Translations under genes and position numbers: made by a program
The notes under the pieces: model-generated
Told to the model about the DNA's origin: nothing
The model's input: only the letters and a program-made list of their open reading frames with translations
Databases searched by the model: none
Shown here: positions 21,005 to 34,900 of the stretch, one piece after another
Position numbering within the stretch: the stretch's first letter is position 1
Layout of the letters: each line of letters begins with the position of its first letter
DNA from: Labyrinthula sp. Ha
Lineage: Eukaryota > Sar > Bigyra > Labyrinthulida > Labyrinthulaceae
Assembly: GCA_015227615.1 (NCBI GenBank)
Contig: JAALGZ010000011.1
Coordinates: 124,001 to 188,000 of the forward strand
Direction of reading: 5' to 3'
DNA length: 64,000 nucleotides

Positions 21005-24000
21005 TTCAGAAGTGATTAAAATCAGTTGTTCAGTTAACTTTTTTTATTGTCCCTCCTTTTACAATATATAGTAGAATTTATACGATCTATTAATAAAACT
21101 TTTTTTACCATAGATTACAGTTATACAACCATATTAAAATAATTTTTAAAGAATCTAAAGTATCAATTGAAACTTACCATGTTTAACAAAAAAACAAAAC
21201 TTCCTTGAACAAGATTTTAATAAGATCACTCTCCTTCGAGAGAATAAGAGATATGCTCTTCAGAAGTACTGTTACTTAAAGATTAGTTGTTGCCAAACTC
21301 GCGTACTCTTCAAAACAAAGACCTTAAATGGTTTACTTTTCAAACGCCGCTGACATGGAGCAAATTTCCTCCCCTATATGTGTTAGAAAACTTTGCATAT
21401 TTTGTTCCAAAAATTTGATATTGGGCTAACATGCATTTTCTCAACTTCACCTATTGGCATAACCCAAGCAACCAAGTTCAAGCCTGAGTGCACCTCACCG
21501 TGTAAAACAACAGGAAAACTTAAATATATAAATACAATATTTCTAGTATTGAAGCATCCTCTGTTGTTCTCATAGCAAAGTATCATATTTCTAAGATTTC
21601 ATATTTTGTGAAAAGGGTTATTCTTCACTGTCCAATACCGCTAAAGAAATATAGCTTAGTAAGAAAACACTCTCAGCAAAGTTTATCAGATGAAGGTCTG
21701 GGTAGGTCAGGCTTGCCCCGACCCTAGTTTGAAAAAACTCAAAGTAGTTCCTTATTAACCATATCTTGAGATATTGAAATCAGTTAGTTTGGTTCGAAAC
21801 CAAACAAAAACTGGCTAAATCTTGAGACCTACCACTCGCAATACTACCAACTTTAACACCAAGTCATCTAATAGTGCTCTCCAGATATAGACATACTCTG
21901 TTTGAAGTTGTTCACCTTTATTTCTTAAAATCTCTGTTCTTTTCTTGAAAATCCCTACATCATGGCATCTGCTCTATTAAGTCTTTCACCAGATGGAATG
22001 CTCGAAGTATAAGAAAAAGATACAAATATTACCCTGTTGATTCAAAGAATATTTAGTTTCTTTTTGATTCAAAAAGCTAGCATCATGCTTGATTCTTAGT
22101 GTAAAAAGATTGAAAATGTGGATTTCTGTTCTTCAGCATAAGAAAACATAGTTTTTAGTTCAACAAGCATTATGAACCATCATTGCAAGGATTTGAAGCC
22201 TTATTTTATATTGACATTAATAATTTAGGAGTACTTAAGGCTTAAGAAATTTAAGGTTGCTCAGGCTTAGTAAGCAAATTTAATCTTTTTTATACACTTT
22301 TCAATTATTAAATCCAAAACAAGAGTTACCAGGTTTAGGTGTTGTTTGAAAACCTTTTAGCTATAACCGAATTTAAGTCTGCTATTTAACATTTCGTTTT
22401 ATTTCTACTAGGTCCATGAATCTTCTCAGATGACTCTAGTAGAACTGGAGTTGTCTTGTGAGTTGAAGCAATTTATTCATATGAACGAAAACATTAGACT
22501 TGGAGACGATGGCATTGGTTCTTAATTTAAGAGGCTTCTGTGACCAGTTAATGTAATTGAAAAGGTGCAATTCATAGCTGAAATGGTTATGGAATCCATT
22601 GTTTTAAGGTGAAAATTAGAATATGTCCTAAATATTTACTTACTCAGCAGATCATTTCAGTGCTTGACTCAAATGAAATGACTCATTATTGTAGATAAAG
22701 AATGCACAAAAAATGTGGGAAAATATAATATGGGTCATCACCCTGAAATCCCCTTACTAAACCATAGGAATTTGTTAAGCATTATTTGATGAAGTTAAGT
22801 TTCGTTTTCTAATTTCAAATGCCGAGCAACAAGCCATAACCCAAGTCGGGGTTTGTGCTTTAGTACGTCAACAGCTTCACACACCTTACCGCATTTCCGG
22901 TTGTGTATCTGCTTAGGGTTTCTCAATCTAATGAAAATTGTTGTGAATCAACCAATTGGTCGACGAGGGAGGTTAGTTTGGGGCATAAAAAGAATTTGGT
23001 TCTTGTTCATTATTAATATATAACCTGAGTAACTGCCACATTGCAGCACCGTGCTGCTACTGATGATAAGAATTTCTACATCAAAGGAGTTCTTTGTGTC
23101 CATCTACGCTTCATTCTGATTTTTTGCTTAGTGTACTGTCTTGTCATCAATGCTAGCAGTTCATATTAAAAGACAGTATTTAGATTTTTCGCTAATGATT
23201 AATTTGATTGCAAAATTTACATAAAAGGAATTCTTTGAGTCCCCATGGAATTTTCGAAACTAAGTGATGACACTAACAGAAAGCCCGTGCACGTTGCAGT
23301 TGGGTTTCAGACTTGGGTAATTTCCATACATAGGAATCGCTATGACGGTTTTAGTTTTTTTTTAATTTTAGTTCTCAAGCATACTACCTATTTAAAGCAC
23401 CGAAATAAGTATTTTCCAACAGCTGTTTTGAGAATTTAACTAAAATAATAAGGATATATCTAAGGAAGATAGAATCTTCCTACACATTGCCAATAGTATT
23501 TGAAGTTAATTATAAGTAAGAAACCATCAATCTTTTTGACGTGACTATGTAAAAAGTTGCAAGTTGATTCTTCTACAGAGGACTGTACCCTTCACAAGTG
23601 TTGTTCACCACAGTGTTTTACTTTTGGATTAGAAGAATGAGTTTGAGTTATTAGCTAATAATTATTACTAGTAGCTATTGTAAGCTTGCAACAGTTGTTA
23701 AGGTTAATATGATTTATCTTTAGCGAAGCATAATTCTAACAATATTATAATTCAATACTGCATTCAGACTTTTGAAACACTTTTAACAGGGTCCTTGTCG
23801 ATTATAAGATATGATGATACAAATTGAAAACAGTCTTTAAAAAATAATAATCAATAGGTAGCCTACTCAAATTAGCATAATTTGGGCTATCTGGATGTAC
23901 TTAGGTAAAAATACAGCGGGGCAATAGTAATAACATTTGAATGACAGATGCATTTACAGCTACAGGAAATGTTTTATACCCCTCCCAAAGAAAAGCTAAT

Positions 24001-24995
24001 GGTACTGTCCATATTAGGTGGTAACAAGTTATTTTTATTGACTTCACATGAGCATTCTCATGCACCTTTAGTTAATACTCTTGTACTGGTTCTAAAAGTT
24101 TCTAGAGAGATTCTGCTAGTTTACCTTTTTATTCTGGTAGTTGCGTACTGCTTAGTATGGATTTGTTTTCTCGAAGGGGTAACAGATCCTTTATAGAACT
24201 GGTGCACCAATCACATATGTCCAAAAATAAGTTGTGATTTTATTTTAAGTAACTCAAGGAAGCTCAGAATTCTTCTTTTAAAAGTTATGTCTAAAATGTT
24301 TATTTTCTTTTGCTTCTCTTTGATGTTTCCCTATCGGCTAATAATAGGATTGCTTCAATGACTAAGTTATAGAGTGTATGTAACGTACTCGATTTTATTG
24401 GTAGTAATACTCTTAAACTCAATATGTTAAGTCTTTTTTTTCGAATGAGAACACTGCTTATTCTTGTAAACAAGGAATAATACTTGTTAAGTTTAACTGT
24501 AGAGAATAAAAAACTTAAAAGGTTAACTTAGGTCACTTAAAATAAATGCAACTAATATCTTGAATTTTTTTGATTCTTTAATAAGCCATCTTGTAGGCTA
24601 TTCAATTACCATAAGATTAAGTTGCTGTTTCAGATATGAGTCCCAAGCCAAGGCTTGCACCCTCAAATTAATTTCCTACTTAACTGAAGATATAAAGCTT
24701 TTCTATAGATATGGCATCACACAAGAGTCAAAACAGTTCCCCAGCAAATTTTATTTTTCCAGATTTGATATAATTTTATTATTTTTTCGTATTAGAAGAA
24801 TGGAATGTCAAAATTGTCCGTATTGAATATAGATAATGTCTAGCGTTTAATTCGGATCTTATTGTCAAATATGGAAGAAACAGAAAAGCAAAAGAAAACT
24901 ATCTATTTGCAGCAAAACAGCGAAAACGTTACATGTAGAGTGTAATAAAAGAATACTTGATAAAATTATAAGACTTCGAGGATTAAGTAGAATCA
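21005..24995. other. 4.0-kb gene-free stretch
   Basis: No supportable gene. The open frames (up to 88 codons) look random. Two short imperfect copies of one motif lie about 150 bp apart near 23070 and 23215 (TACATmAAAGGArTTCTTTG). A perfect palindrome around TTGGTTCGAAACCAA near 21790 resembles a tRNA T-arm, but no other tRNA parts are present. Confidence 0.45.
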
Positions 24996-26882
24996 CTAAA
25001 TAGAGTTTTCTGCAAAAACTGGGTTTGCTGCTGCAGTTTCCCCTGGAGCAGGAATACCCTCTTCCTCGTTTTCATTTTCTCTTTGCTTTTCCTCTCTCAA
25101 CTCTTCTCGTTTTCTTTCTTTCCAACCTTTATTCATAATCTTATCTGCAATCCAATTTCCAAACTTAATAAAAGCATACATAATTAACCCACCAACTAAA
25201 CCATTTGTAATACTATGAGTAAATGGCATTAAACAAATAGTTGTAAAAGCAGGTAAAGCTTGTTGTGCATTGTCCATATCAATATGTTTAATGTTCTTTA
25301 TCATTCTTAAACCAGAAAATATTAAAGCTATTCCTGAAGCCCATGGAGGAATACTTGCTAAAAGAGGTGAAAATATAAAACATAGCAAAAATAGAAAAGC
25401 AGTAACTAAGCCTGCTAAGCCTGTTCTTGCTCCTTCAACAATACCAGCAGCAGACATAAAATGAATAGTAACTGGTGGAACTCCAAACAGTGTTGAAATT
25501 ATACCTGAAATACCAGCTACAAACCATATTTTTCTTTCTCCTGTTATCTTATCTAATCCAGCCAGAGTGCATAAACCGTATATTGCACCTGTATTTTCCA
25601 TAACATAAAGATAGGTGAGTGTAAAGAAAGAACGAATAAAATCATCATGTCTAGTATAGCCATCAAAATCAAAAGTAGGCACCATATTAATAAAAGGAAA
25701 GTATTCAGCATATTTTGTAAAAAAACTCCATCTATCTTCACCTCCAACCATAACTTCATCTTCAAAAAAACTATAACTTGCACCCCGACTCCAACTTAAT
25801 AAAGCAACAATTAAAACTGTCCAAAAAATAGTTCCATTTGACTTTTTTCCAAATCCAGTTCTACCAAGAAATACAGAAGCAATAATAATAGCAAAAATAC
25901 TTAGCCTAGTATACATGTTAGCCATCTTTCCACCTTCATTTGCATATGTATCACAAGTATAGATGGCATCATTTGTAGAACAAGATACAGAACCTTCAAA
26001 AGTAGCCTCCTGCATTTCTCTTGCATTTTTTTCCATGTATTCTAAAGCCATAATATTTTCAGTCTCAAAATACTTTCCCATTTTCAACATATATTTGTCA
26101 AACTCTTCTTCATCGACTTCGGGAAATATATTTTCTTCTTCTAAAAGTCTTGCTGAAACCTCTCCTGGTCTTGTAAAAGTTTGTCCAGCTATAGAAAGAT
26201 TAAGTGTATTTTCAATAGCTCTTGTATCACAGTTATACAAAGGATTTCTTTCTTCTAAAGCACAACCTCCAAGTGTAACTATAGTTGCTGTATCACTTAC
26301 AACTACAGCTAATCCATAAGAAGTTATTAGTCCAAGAAAAGTTAAAAATAATCCAAGACCACCAGTTATTGCATATTTTTGACTTTGTGGAATAATTTTA
26401 TCAAATTTTACTTTTGGAAAAAGATTTAATAAAAGAATAGCACCTCCAATTAACATTGAAAGAAGTAAAGTTGCCATAGATTGACCCCAAGGCATACCAG
26501 CTAGTTGACGAAAACTTACTATTCCAAATACAAAATATGAATTTAAAGAAATACTTGGAGATATAGTGAAAGGCGTATTGGTTAGTAAAGCAAGTATTGC
26601 AGTGCAGATTGCAATGCTTGCGGCAGTTCCAGTGATAAACTGACCATCATAAGGCTCCATGCAATTAAAATAAGCTTCACCAAAAGGAGATGTTGGAGCA
26701 AAAAAACATACCGGAAAAAAGCTTGGACATTCGCAGTCAACTCCAGTTAAAGTTAAAATATCCCTGTTTTGCAGTAAGATGAAACTTAGAACCATAAAGT
26801 TTAGAGACCCACCACGGACTTCAGTCCAAAACGAACTGCCTCTCTCGGTAAATTTAAAGTAATTATCTAATTTTTCTTGCAT
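24996..26882 (-). CDS. AzgA-like purine permease (NCS2/nucleobase transporter)
   Basis: A 628-aa intronless, very hydrophobic protein. The N-terminus has the AzgA-type entry (FTERGSSFWTEVRGGSLNF, ILLQNRDILTLTG). It is followed by GTAASIAICTAILALLTNTP with SPSISLNSYF (TM2-TM3), a TM8-like segment (TYLYVMENTGAIYGL, about 423-437) and the TM10 block (SAAGIVEGARTGLAGLVTA, 477-495), then the conserved ASIPPWASGIAL. Family members carry adenine, guanine or hypoxanthine with protons across the plasma membrane. Two oddities: an insert of about 118 residues (206-323) with four Cys between membrane helices, and replacement of the family's TM10 Glu by Met476, with Glu429-Asn430 where TM8 usually has Asp. 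Substrate may therefore differ. The C-terminus is a charged tail. It stands alone between two deserts. Confidence 0.82.
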   Translation of the reverse strand: MQEKLDNYFKFTERGSSFWTEVRGGSLNFMVLSFILLQNRDILTLTGVDCECPSFFPVCFFAPTSPFGEAYFNCMEPYDGQFITGTAASIAICTAILALLTNTPFTISPSISLNSYFVFGIVSFRQLAGMPWGQSMATLLLSMLIGGAILLLNLFPKVKFDKIIPQSQKYAITGGLGLFLTFLGLITSYGLAVVVSDTATIVTLGGCALEERNPLYNCDTRAIENTLNLSIAGQTFTRPGEVSARLLEEENIFPEVDEEEFDKYMLKMGKYFETENIMALEYMEKNAREMQEATFEGSVSCSTNDAIYTCDTYANEGGKMANMYTRLSIFAIIIASVFLGRTGFGKKSNGTIFWTVLIVALLSWSRGASYSFFEDEVMVGGEDRWSFFTKYAEYFPFINMVPTFDFDGYTRHDDFIRSFFTLTYLYVMENTGAIYGLCTLAGLDKITGERKIWFVAGISGIISTLFGVPPVTIHFMSAAGIVEGARTGLAGLVTAFLFLLCFIFSPLLASIPPWASGIALIFSGLRMIKNIKHIDMDNAQQALPAFTTICLMPFTHSITNGLVGGLIMYAFIKFGNWIADKIMNKGWKERKREELREEKQRENENEEEGIPAPGETAAANPVFAENSI

Positions 26883-29800
26883 TTTGGTTTGGTTTCACTG
26901 CTTGTGTATGTGCTTGCGCCTGCACGTGCTCTCAACATTTTTATATCCACCGTACTATAACACAGCCTATTGCAGCTTTCAGGATTTGAGGCATTTCGTG
27001 GTAATGTAACATTGTTTTGCATTTAACATTACTGATGATTGTGCAAAACAGAAATCGTGCACAAGGGATCTTGAACAGTTTTTTTGAGCAGAGCAAAGTA
27101 AATACGCTCATCCACTACCTCTAATCAAGCTCCATCTAAGATTATTTCAAATATATTTTCCTCGGAGAATCTATACTTGGGAGGTAAACAGCAATGTTGA
27201 ATCCATGTATCCAATCTCACATTTTAACTGTAAAAATAGTTGACTTATTATTTCAATTTAACTAGATATAGTTTAGATGCCCCAAAAAATAACTTGTCCA
27301 TCTTATTTATTCATGTGTCATTCATTAATTTATATGTTAGTTTTTATTCTCATATGAAGTTGTTGCTAATAAGTTGTAATTTGCTTCAGCTTATGGCCTC
27401 TTTGATCGTTTAATCCGATAGTACTATATAACCTCGTTGTTTAATAGACTAATCCTTATTTACATTTGAACATAAAACTTTACATTTATTTATATCGCTG
27501 CGATCCTAGGAATCTCCATTAGCAGGTTAATGAAGCAATGCTCTAAACGTTGATGAACCTATAATCATCTTTAATAGTTATCTTGGGTATGAAAAGCATG
27601 ATTTAAAACTTCATTTTTGACATTACATACTAAGATAAGACAATAATTATAAACTGACCCTTGGAAGTATTAATGGTGTATCTCTACATGGAAAACCTTA
27701 TCCCACACTTCTCGCCAGTACACAAAAGAGTTGAGAGGCACCAACAAGTCTTTAGAAATCCTACAAACATTATGAGTAAAATTTTAAAACATTAAATTTC
27801 TATCATCTATTGTGACATCTAAATCATTGTTCTGATACATCTATGGAGCTTATAATTGAAACAACGAGCATCCTTTGCTTTAGATAAGTCCCTTAGGGTA
27901 ACAAATTCTCATACCACTTTTTACTCCTGTCATTATTCCAAGAACAGTCTCAATAGCGAAATTTTATAATGTTGATGAAACTATTTTTCTATCTAGTTAT
28001 TTATTTTTTTTCTGCAAGGTCGTTTCCAATAGCTCATCAATTATTTCGCAGTATGTTTGGCAGATCACAACCACTTTTAGAATATAACGTCAAGTGTTTT
28101 ATATAGATAATGGTTGTGAAGATAATAATTAGCAGCGTTCTTTTTTTATAGATGAATTGTGTTTTTGTTCTTAGTATATTTTACTGAAGCTTACCGTATT
28201 CTCGTAGGGTCGTGTTTGAGAAAAAGACAATTCCAATGGTAAATATTAGTAACTCTTGATTCTAGATAATTGAATACCTGTAACTATCATGTGCACACTA
28301 ATATTAATGGTTTATTCTAATATTCCCAGCTATCTAATGAGTGAATATAATTTGCTACTTCACCTTCTTGAAATTATTTCGCTTAATGCAACTGCTACTC
28401 GATTTCGAGACGAGGGAATATGGATTTCAAGATTGTGTGATTTAAAGAATAACAATTCAGTACTGAGACTCCTAGCTTCTTCTCTGTAAATTTAACTTCC
28501 ATGTATATTGTTTGGAATGATGAAATTTTTAGTGTTCTTTTCGAAATAACAACAAATCCAAGCATAGATCACGGTAAACTAGAAAACGTTATTTTATGGC
28601 TGTATGAAAGCATCGGAGATTGAAAAGTTGATATCATTGTTTAACATCACCACATGTGTTCAATTGCTGTTTGTCAGTACTGTTCTCTTTGTATCTTCGA
28701 TACAGATATCATCCTCTGAGTACACCTCCACTAGAAAAGGATGGAGCCCAAAAGGTATTAACAAACTAAATTGTATAAGATTGAAGCCTCCTTAAGAGTG
28801 GCTAGTAATGTGGTTATTACTACTCGCAAGCAAAAAAAAAAGGCTGCCACGTGATCTTAATTATTTATTATCTCGCTAAACTTTTATTCATACCGGGTTA
28901 CATCGCGTTGTTGAAGCTGCGACATATCGGTGTGGTACCTCAAAACTATATAATAACAGAAACTATTACTATTGGATTTATTTACAAGACTTTTTTAAGT
29001 TTTGAAACTGTACCAAAGCTCTATGTTTTCCCACAAAGATACCAATCTTACGGTACACAGATGGTTCATGGTAATATTTTCGGGATAGTGACCTAACAGT
29101 ACGAAGATGATGTCGATGCAAATCAAGAAGGTGAATTAGATGGCAAGTATCATAGCTGAATACTGGGTAAGTTCTTAATAAGCAGTATTGTGTTATAAAA
29201 TATTTTGTTACCAGTAGTAGTTTTGACCTATCGCTAAGTGAGATTCGCATCCACCTCATATTTCTAGATTGTTACATGCAAAATTAGAAATATTAAGAAT
29301 GCAAAATATACCCAGTAAGTATTTTTGTTCCTACAGAGTTTTATATTGACCCACTATATGCACATGAATTCATTTCATTGATTTATTATTTGCCAGGATC
29401 AGTATCACAACCTTGATATTCCTAGACTTTTATTAGCGACCCAGTAATAACTCCGGGATAAATGTACTAATATTAGCTAATTTTTGCTTTTGACTTAACA
29501 TAAAATGTTCTGTAGAGCATATTTACTTTTACCTGTCATTGGTTTATAAAAGTCGCTAAAGTCGAGAAATAGGTACAAATTCTATGAAATAACTAAATCC
29601 TGTTCTTATTCTTATTTTCATAACCAGAAAAATATATAGGAATATAGTGCAAATTCTTTTTATTTTATGAAAAAGATATTAAGGATACATACCTGTGAGT
29701 GTTCTTTGGAGAATACAAAAATTGAGTGTAGCGCACCAGAAGACATCGTTTTCCAAGCGGAGTAAGTGTATTGGTGAATTAGTCTTCTATGATTTGATCA

Positions 29801-31951
29801 AATTTATTCTAACCCCTAATGGTCAAAGAAAAGATATATATATATATATATATATTCTCACCAATTTTAAAATACTAAGTTTCATTCAGCCAGTAATGGT
29901 TGCAGTAGGTTTATTCATCTTGTTTGTTTGAGAAAAAGTCTAATTGAAATAAGAGACTTGAATTAGTAATGTATATAGCAAACCCATCTGATAGTTTTTA
30001 TGAATTTGGAGAGTACTATTCTTTACTTCAAGTAACTCATAGTTATATGGACACCATTAACCAAACAAATTTATATATTCAACATGAATCATCTCCTTAT
30101 TCAATGTAGTATCGATGATATATACGCAAGTAGTGATTTGAAGCTGCTGTAATTAACGTTTATAAGTTTCTAGGCTCTCTTAAAATGAAATAAAGAAAGA
30201 AACGGCTGACATATTTAAAAGTAGTTAGAGCTCTTATCTTAGAGATTCTTAACTAGAGGTCACAAATCAATCAGTCAACTAAGATGCTTTTCTCGCAACA
30301 AAACGGTGTAATTTCTAGAAGTAAATACATTGAAATCAAACAGAAAGTTTCCATCAGGGCGATCACTATATCTGTAGAATTATAATTACTTCAAAATTAA
30401 CAGCTACATGCTCGTTGAAGTTTGTGGAATTTGGATGTTTAAAAACTCAAGCAAAGAATACAGAATTCCTGAGGCATTGTTACTATTGCTCAGAGGTTGA
30501 ACTCGACAAACAATAAAATTTTATTATAGACAATATAATTTTCTAACAAGCCCATAGAAATTCTATGATTTAAGTTAAAGCTTTAACCGAGAATTTTAAT
30601 CTGTTTTAATAGCTTGGTTATATATGCAAGGACCTTTCTGATATGCACATTAACAAGTAATTATTATAACTGATACAACATTGCCACTACCACATCTGAG
30701 CCTAGATTAAACTAAAATTAATAATAAGATAGCACTATGAATTACGTATTTATTTCATTTAAAATTATATATAACCTATTATAATATAACTGAAGAACTA
30801 TCAATGTGGTTTAAAACAAAAGCCTATAATTTAGTAGTTTACATTGAGTGACATGACTCCACTCTTAATTGTGACCGTACTAGTTAGTAACTATTGCGTT
30901 TTTTCCCAAATAGAAAGAAATGAATATAAAACTAAAGTAATTGATTAGGAACAGCAAAGGCTTCGGAGATAATAGCATCCCATAAAGAAACTGGACATAT
31001 AAGTTCTTAAGCAAATATTATGTTTAATGGAGCATTTTAATGTCTACCTTGCACCTTTAAGATTAGTTTAAGGATATTTTGGTGTGATAGAATGTCTAAG
31101 TAAAGAGAGATGAAGAGGAAATTTATGAAGAAAATTCGTTTTTTTCAGAAATGTTATATCTAAATAGAGCTTACCGGACTTACGAAGTTAACGGCCACAG
31201 CTTACATTTTTAGGCTACTTGTGTATTGTAAATTTTTATAATCAAAAGGAATATCTTATATTTATATAATGATAATTCATTACATAATTGCAGTCTCGGG
31301 GCTTTTGAGCTACAGGTGTTGCTGCTGGTGAAAGGACCATATATATATGTCTATGAACTAGCGGTAGTTAATGACTGGATAACGGTTTCCTATTGAAAAA
31401 TTTTTCATGGGTTAATGGCCGCAATGACTGGGATTATGTGCTTCAATGCTAAAAAATGGTTGAAAAGACTACAATGGCAAATTCTTGCTGGAAATGACAA
31501 ATTCTCGTCTAAATACGAGACCATCGAGGCAGTAATGAAGTTACTTACAACTTTCAATATACAGACTGAAACTTGTAGCATCCTTTGGTGGATGGAATTG
31601 AAAGGGTGTTGATTTATCATGGGAACGCGAAATCGGGGGATTTCGCATATAACGGAAGAATAGCTCATATAATCGAAAGAAAATGAATGTCAAAGTTGAA
31701 AAAATGCTAGAGAAGAAAGCAATGTGTACGTATCGAGCCCGTTCATCTTGTTTCTTAATTTTATTGTTGGCCTCGACCTCCCTCTACTCCCAAACTAAGT
31801 CAACTGAAAACCCCTAGTTTATGGGCTCGCTTCCATAAATACCTATTAACCTCCAAAGACAGATTATTTCTCTGTTCAATATTGCATTACCATACTCTCT
31901 AACAACATGCACTTCTCAGAGAGACTTAGCTAAGGAAAGAAACAAACATAG
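26883..31951. other. 5.1-kb gene-free stretch
   Basis: Nothing recognisable was found apart from an (AT)11 microsatellite. Open frames of 60-100 codons on both strands overlap one another and look random. The last few hundred bases must hold the promoter of the GCN2-like gene; no CCAAT box or TATA element close to the ATG stands out. Confidence 0.45.
29834..29855. repeat. (AT)11 microsatellite
   Basis: Twenty-two bases of perfect AT alternation inside a gene-free stretch. Confidence 0.9.
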
Positions 31952-34900
31952 ATGCCACCAAAAAACGTTTTCTTAGCCGAGGAACTCCTGGCATTACGCA
32001 CCATATTTGCTGATAAATATAAAAGAAACCCTAATAAACGTGAAAAAACTTTCATCTCCCTAAAAATAACACCCACAGATAACAAACTCGAACAGAGTTT
32101 GTTCTTGAAATTAGGCCTTTGGTTTGACAAGAAATACCCCCAAACACCTGCTAATATTTTTATCGAGGATAAACGCGGACTTTCTGATAGTGAAGCAAAA
32201 TCGATCGTACGAAAACTAACAACGGAAGCCATTAACCTTTCAAGGCTTCGCGAAGTTTCAGTATTTCCAGTACACGAGCTTTGTAAAACTCTGCTTGATG
32301 AACTTGCAAAAAATCAAACTCATAGGTTTATAGCAGAAAGTTTGCATGAAGCAGCATCTTTGTCAACAGAAAACACTATACCGCTTAAAGTCGATTCTGA
32401 AGAACAACAACCAATCCAGATCAAACGAAGAGAGAGTTCAACTGAACTAATACCAGAAACCAATATAGAAGACTGGATGGAGCTAAAAAGTCATTTAAAA
32501 AGTAGGTTTTTGAGAGAGTTTACAGAAATTGAAGTGTTAGGAAAAGGTGGTTTTGGAAAAGTTGTTCGTGCAAGACATTATCTTGATCAGAAAGATTACG
32601 CAATAAAAATTATAAAACTGAAAGATAACACGAAGCAAAATAGGAAGATTCTAAGAGAAGTTCAAAGTTTAGCTGATTTAGTTCACGAGAATGTAGTTAG
32701 ATATTATCAAGCTTGGATTGAAATTTTTCCTGTCGAAGAAAATAATACATCTTCTATAATAAAACATAGCTTTAGTTATACCGAAGATACTTATACGAAT
32801 AAAACCTCAATAGATGTCTTTGATGACTTGGACATTAAGTTTGATCTTGAAGAGGCAGAAATTGAAGAAAAGGAAATGGAAAAGATACTTTATATTCAAA
32901 TGGAATATTGCTCAGGGGAGACCTTAGGCGCTTTAATGAGAAGCGTTAAACTTTCCTTAGAACTTGTTTGGCTGTATACTAGGCAAATCTTAGAGGCTCT
33001 TGATTTTATTCATTCTTCCGGAATTATTCACAGGGATATCAAACCTGATAATATTCTCCTTGACTCTAATGGGGTTGTAAAATTGGCTGATTTTGGCTTA
33101 GCAGTTGAAAGAAATAAAGCTACGGAGAAACAAAAAGAAGTAAAATCTCCAAAACCAAAAAATAAGCAAACTTCAAAAAAGAATCATAGATTAAGACCTA
33201 AGGAAGATAGCATGATAGTTAAAGAAGAGTTAACCACTGGTGTTGGTACCAGAACATATCAGGCCCCAGAAACTATTAAAAGTGGAAAATATGATGAAAA
33301 ATGCGATTTGTACAGTTTTGGTATTGTGCTTTATGAAATGCTACATGGTCCTTTTGAAACTGGTATGGAGAGATTAGTTTACATTTCAAGAATAAAAAAG
33401 AACCCTGAGTTATTTTGTGAAACTGAAATAATAGCTCTCTTGTTGAATAACTCTCCACAGAAACGACCAAGTGCGCTACAAATTTTGGATTCGGGAAAGA
33501 TACCGAATGTTTTGGACATGAAGAACAGGGTATTCAAAGATATTGTTCGTATGTTGAAATCTGTAAAGAAACATACTGCCGCCTATGATGTTATTCTACA
33601 GACATTGTTTTCACAAACAATATCTAGGAAAGGGAGTTTACTTTTTCAAGAACGTGAACCAGTTGGATCCAACATGCCTATACCACGACATTCGAAAAGG
33701 ATCCTTCAAAAACAGGACTATTTTGAAACAGAACTGGTTCTGATACGAAGTAAAGTCGATAAGGCTTGCTTAACCTTTGGCTTCAGTCCTTTTGATGTTC
33801 AGATTTTTCACCCTATTCTTGAAAACTCTGTTGATCGGAATACATCTTATTCGGTATTAAATAGAAAAGGTACAGTATTAGCTGTCTGCAATAACCTTAC
33901 TGAATCTGTAGCTAAGGGCGTAATTTCTGTAGTTCCTGATACGGAGAGTACACATAAGAGCTACACTATAAAACCTATATACTTTCCCCAAGATACTGCT
34001 GAAACTGAAGTAGGGAAACATCCTCTTTCTGTTTGGCAACTTAGTCTCGACTATATTCAATTTCTCCCATTTGAAGAAGAACACAAGTTTAAGCATCTAT
34101 CATTTGTGTTGACTGAATTTATATCTTGTATAAGAGAAGTTGTGAAGGAAGCTGGTTTTCATACAATCCTTGAAGTCCAGTATACAGATTGTACTCTGCA
34201 GGCTAAACTATTTCAATTATGTGGAATAAAATGTGAGGACACTCAGAATGAAGTTTGCGAACGTTTGCTTGACTTTAGCTCACAGAGTCGCTTGATAGAT
34301 CTAGATAAGGTTCGACCTATCCTAACAAATGGGGAGTTCGAAGCTCTAAAGAAATTTTGTAGTGGAAGACTAAGAGAGACTGAAGAAACCACTCGTAACC
34401 AATATTTTGGTTTAGAATTCCTCGGACATAAACCCTCTTTCCGATTTTTTCTTCCAATTGGGAAACACTTCAATAACCAGTTATACTTGAGATTTGTCAT
34501 CAAGAAAAACGGGAAAGAAATTGTTTTTGCTGAAGCCGGGAGATATGATCATTATTTTAATAGCCTCACAAACAAGCGTCGAAAGGAAACAACTTTCTCA
34601 TTTGGACTTCGATTGAACTTATCAAAACTTGTTAAGTTCAAAGTTTCGTTAGCAGAAGGTCTTGTCTTTTTGGATACAAGTGCATTGGTTGTTGATTTCA
34701 ACGAGAACCGCATAGAAATAAAACCTCCTGGGTTTGACCACGGGATATTAACTTTAATGACAGAACTAAGGAAGGAGAAAGTTCGAGTCTTTTCTCAATA
34801 TCCTATGCAAGCAAGTATTGATTCAATATTAAATTATGCTTCATCTAAAGGTATAAGGTTCTTGATAACAAAGAAAGAACAAAATGTCTTTCGACTCAGG

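Noticed and set aside
21781-21806. tRNA T-arm-like palindrome around GGTTCGAAACC
   Set aside because: No acceptor stem, D-arm or anticodon arm at the right distances on either strand.
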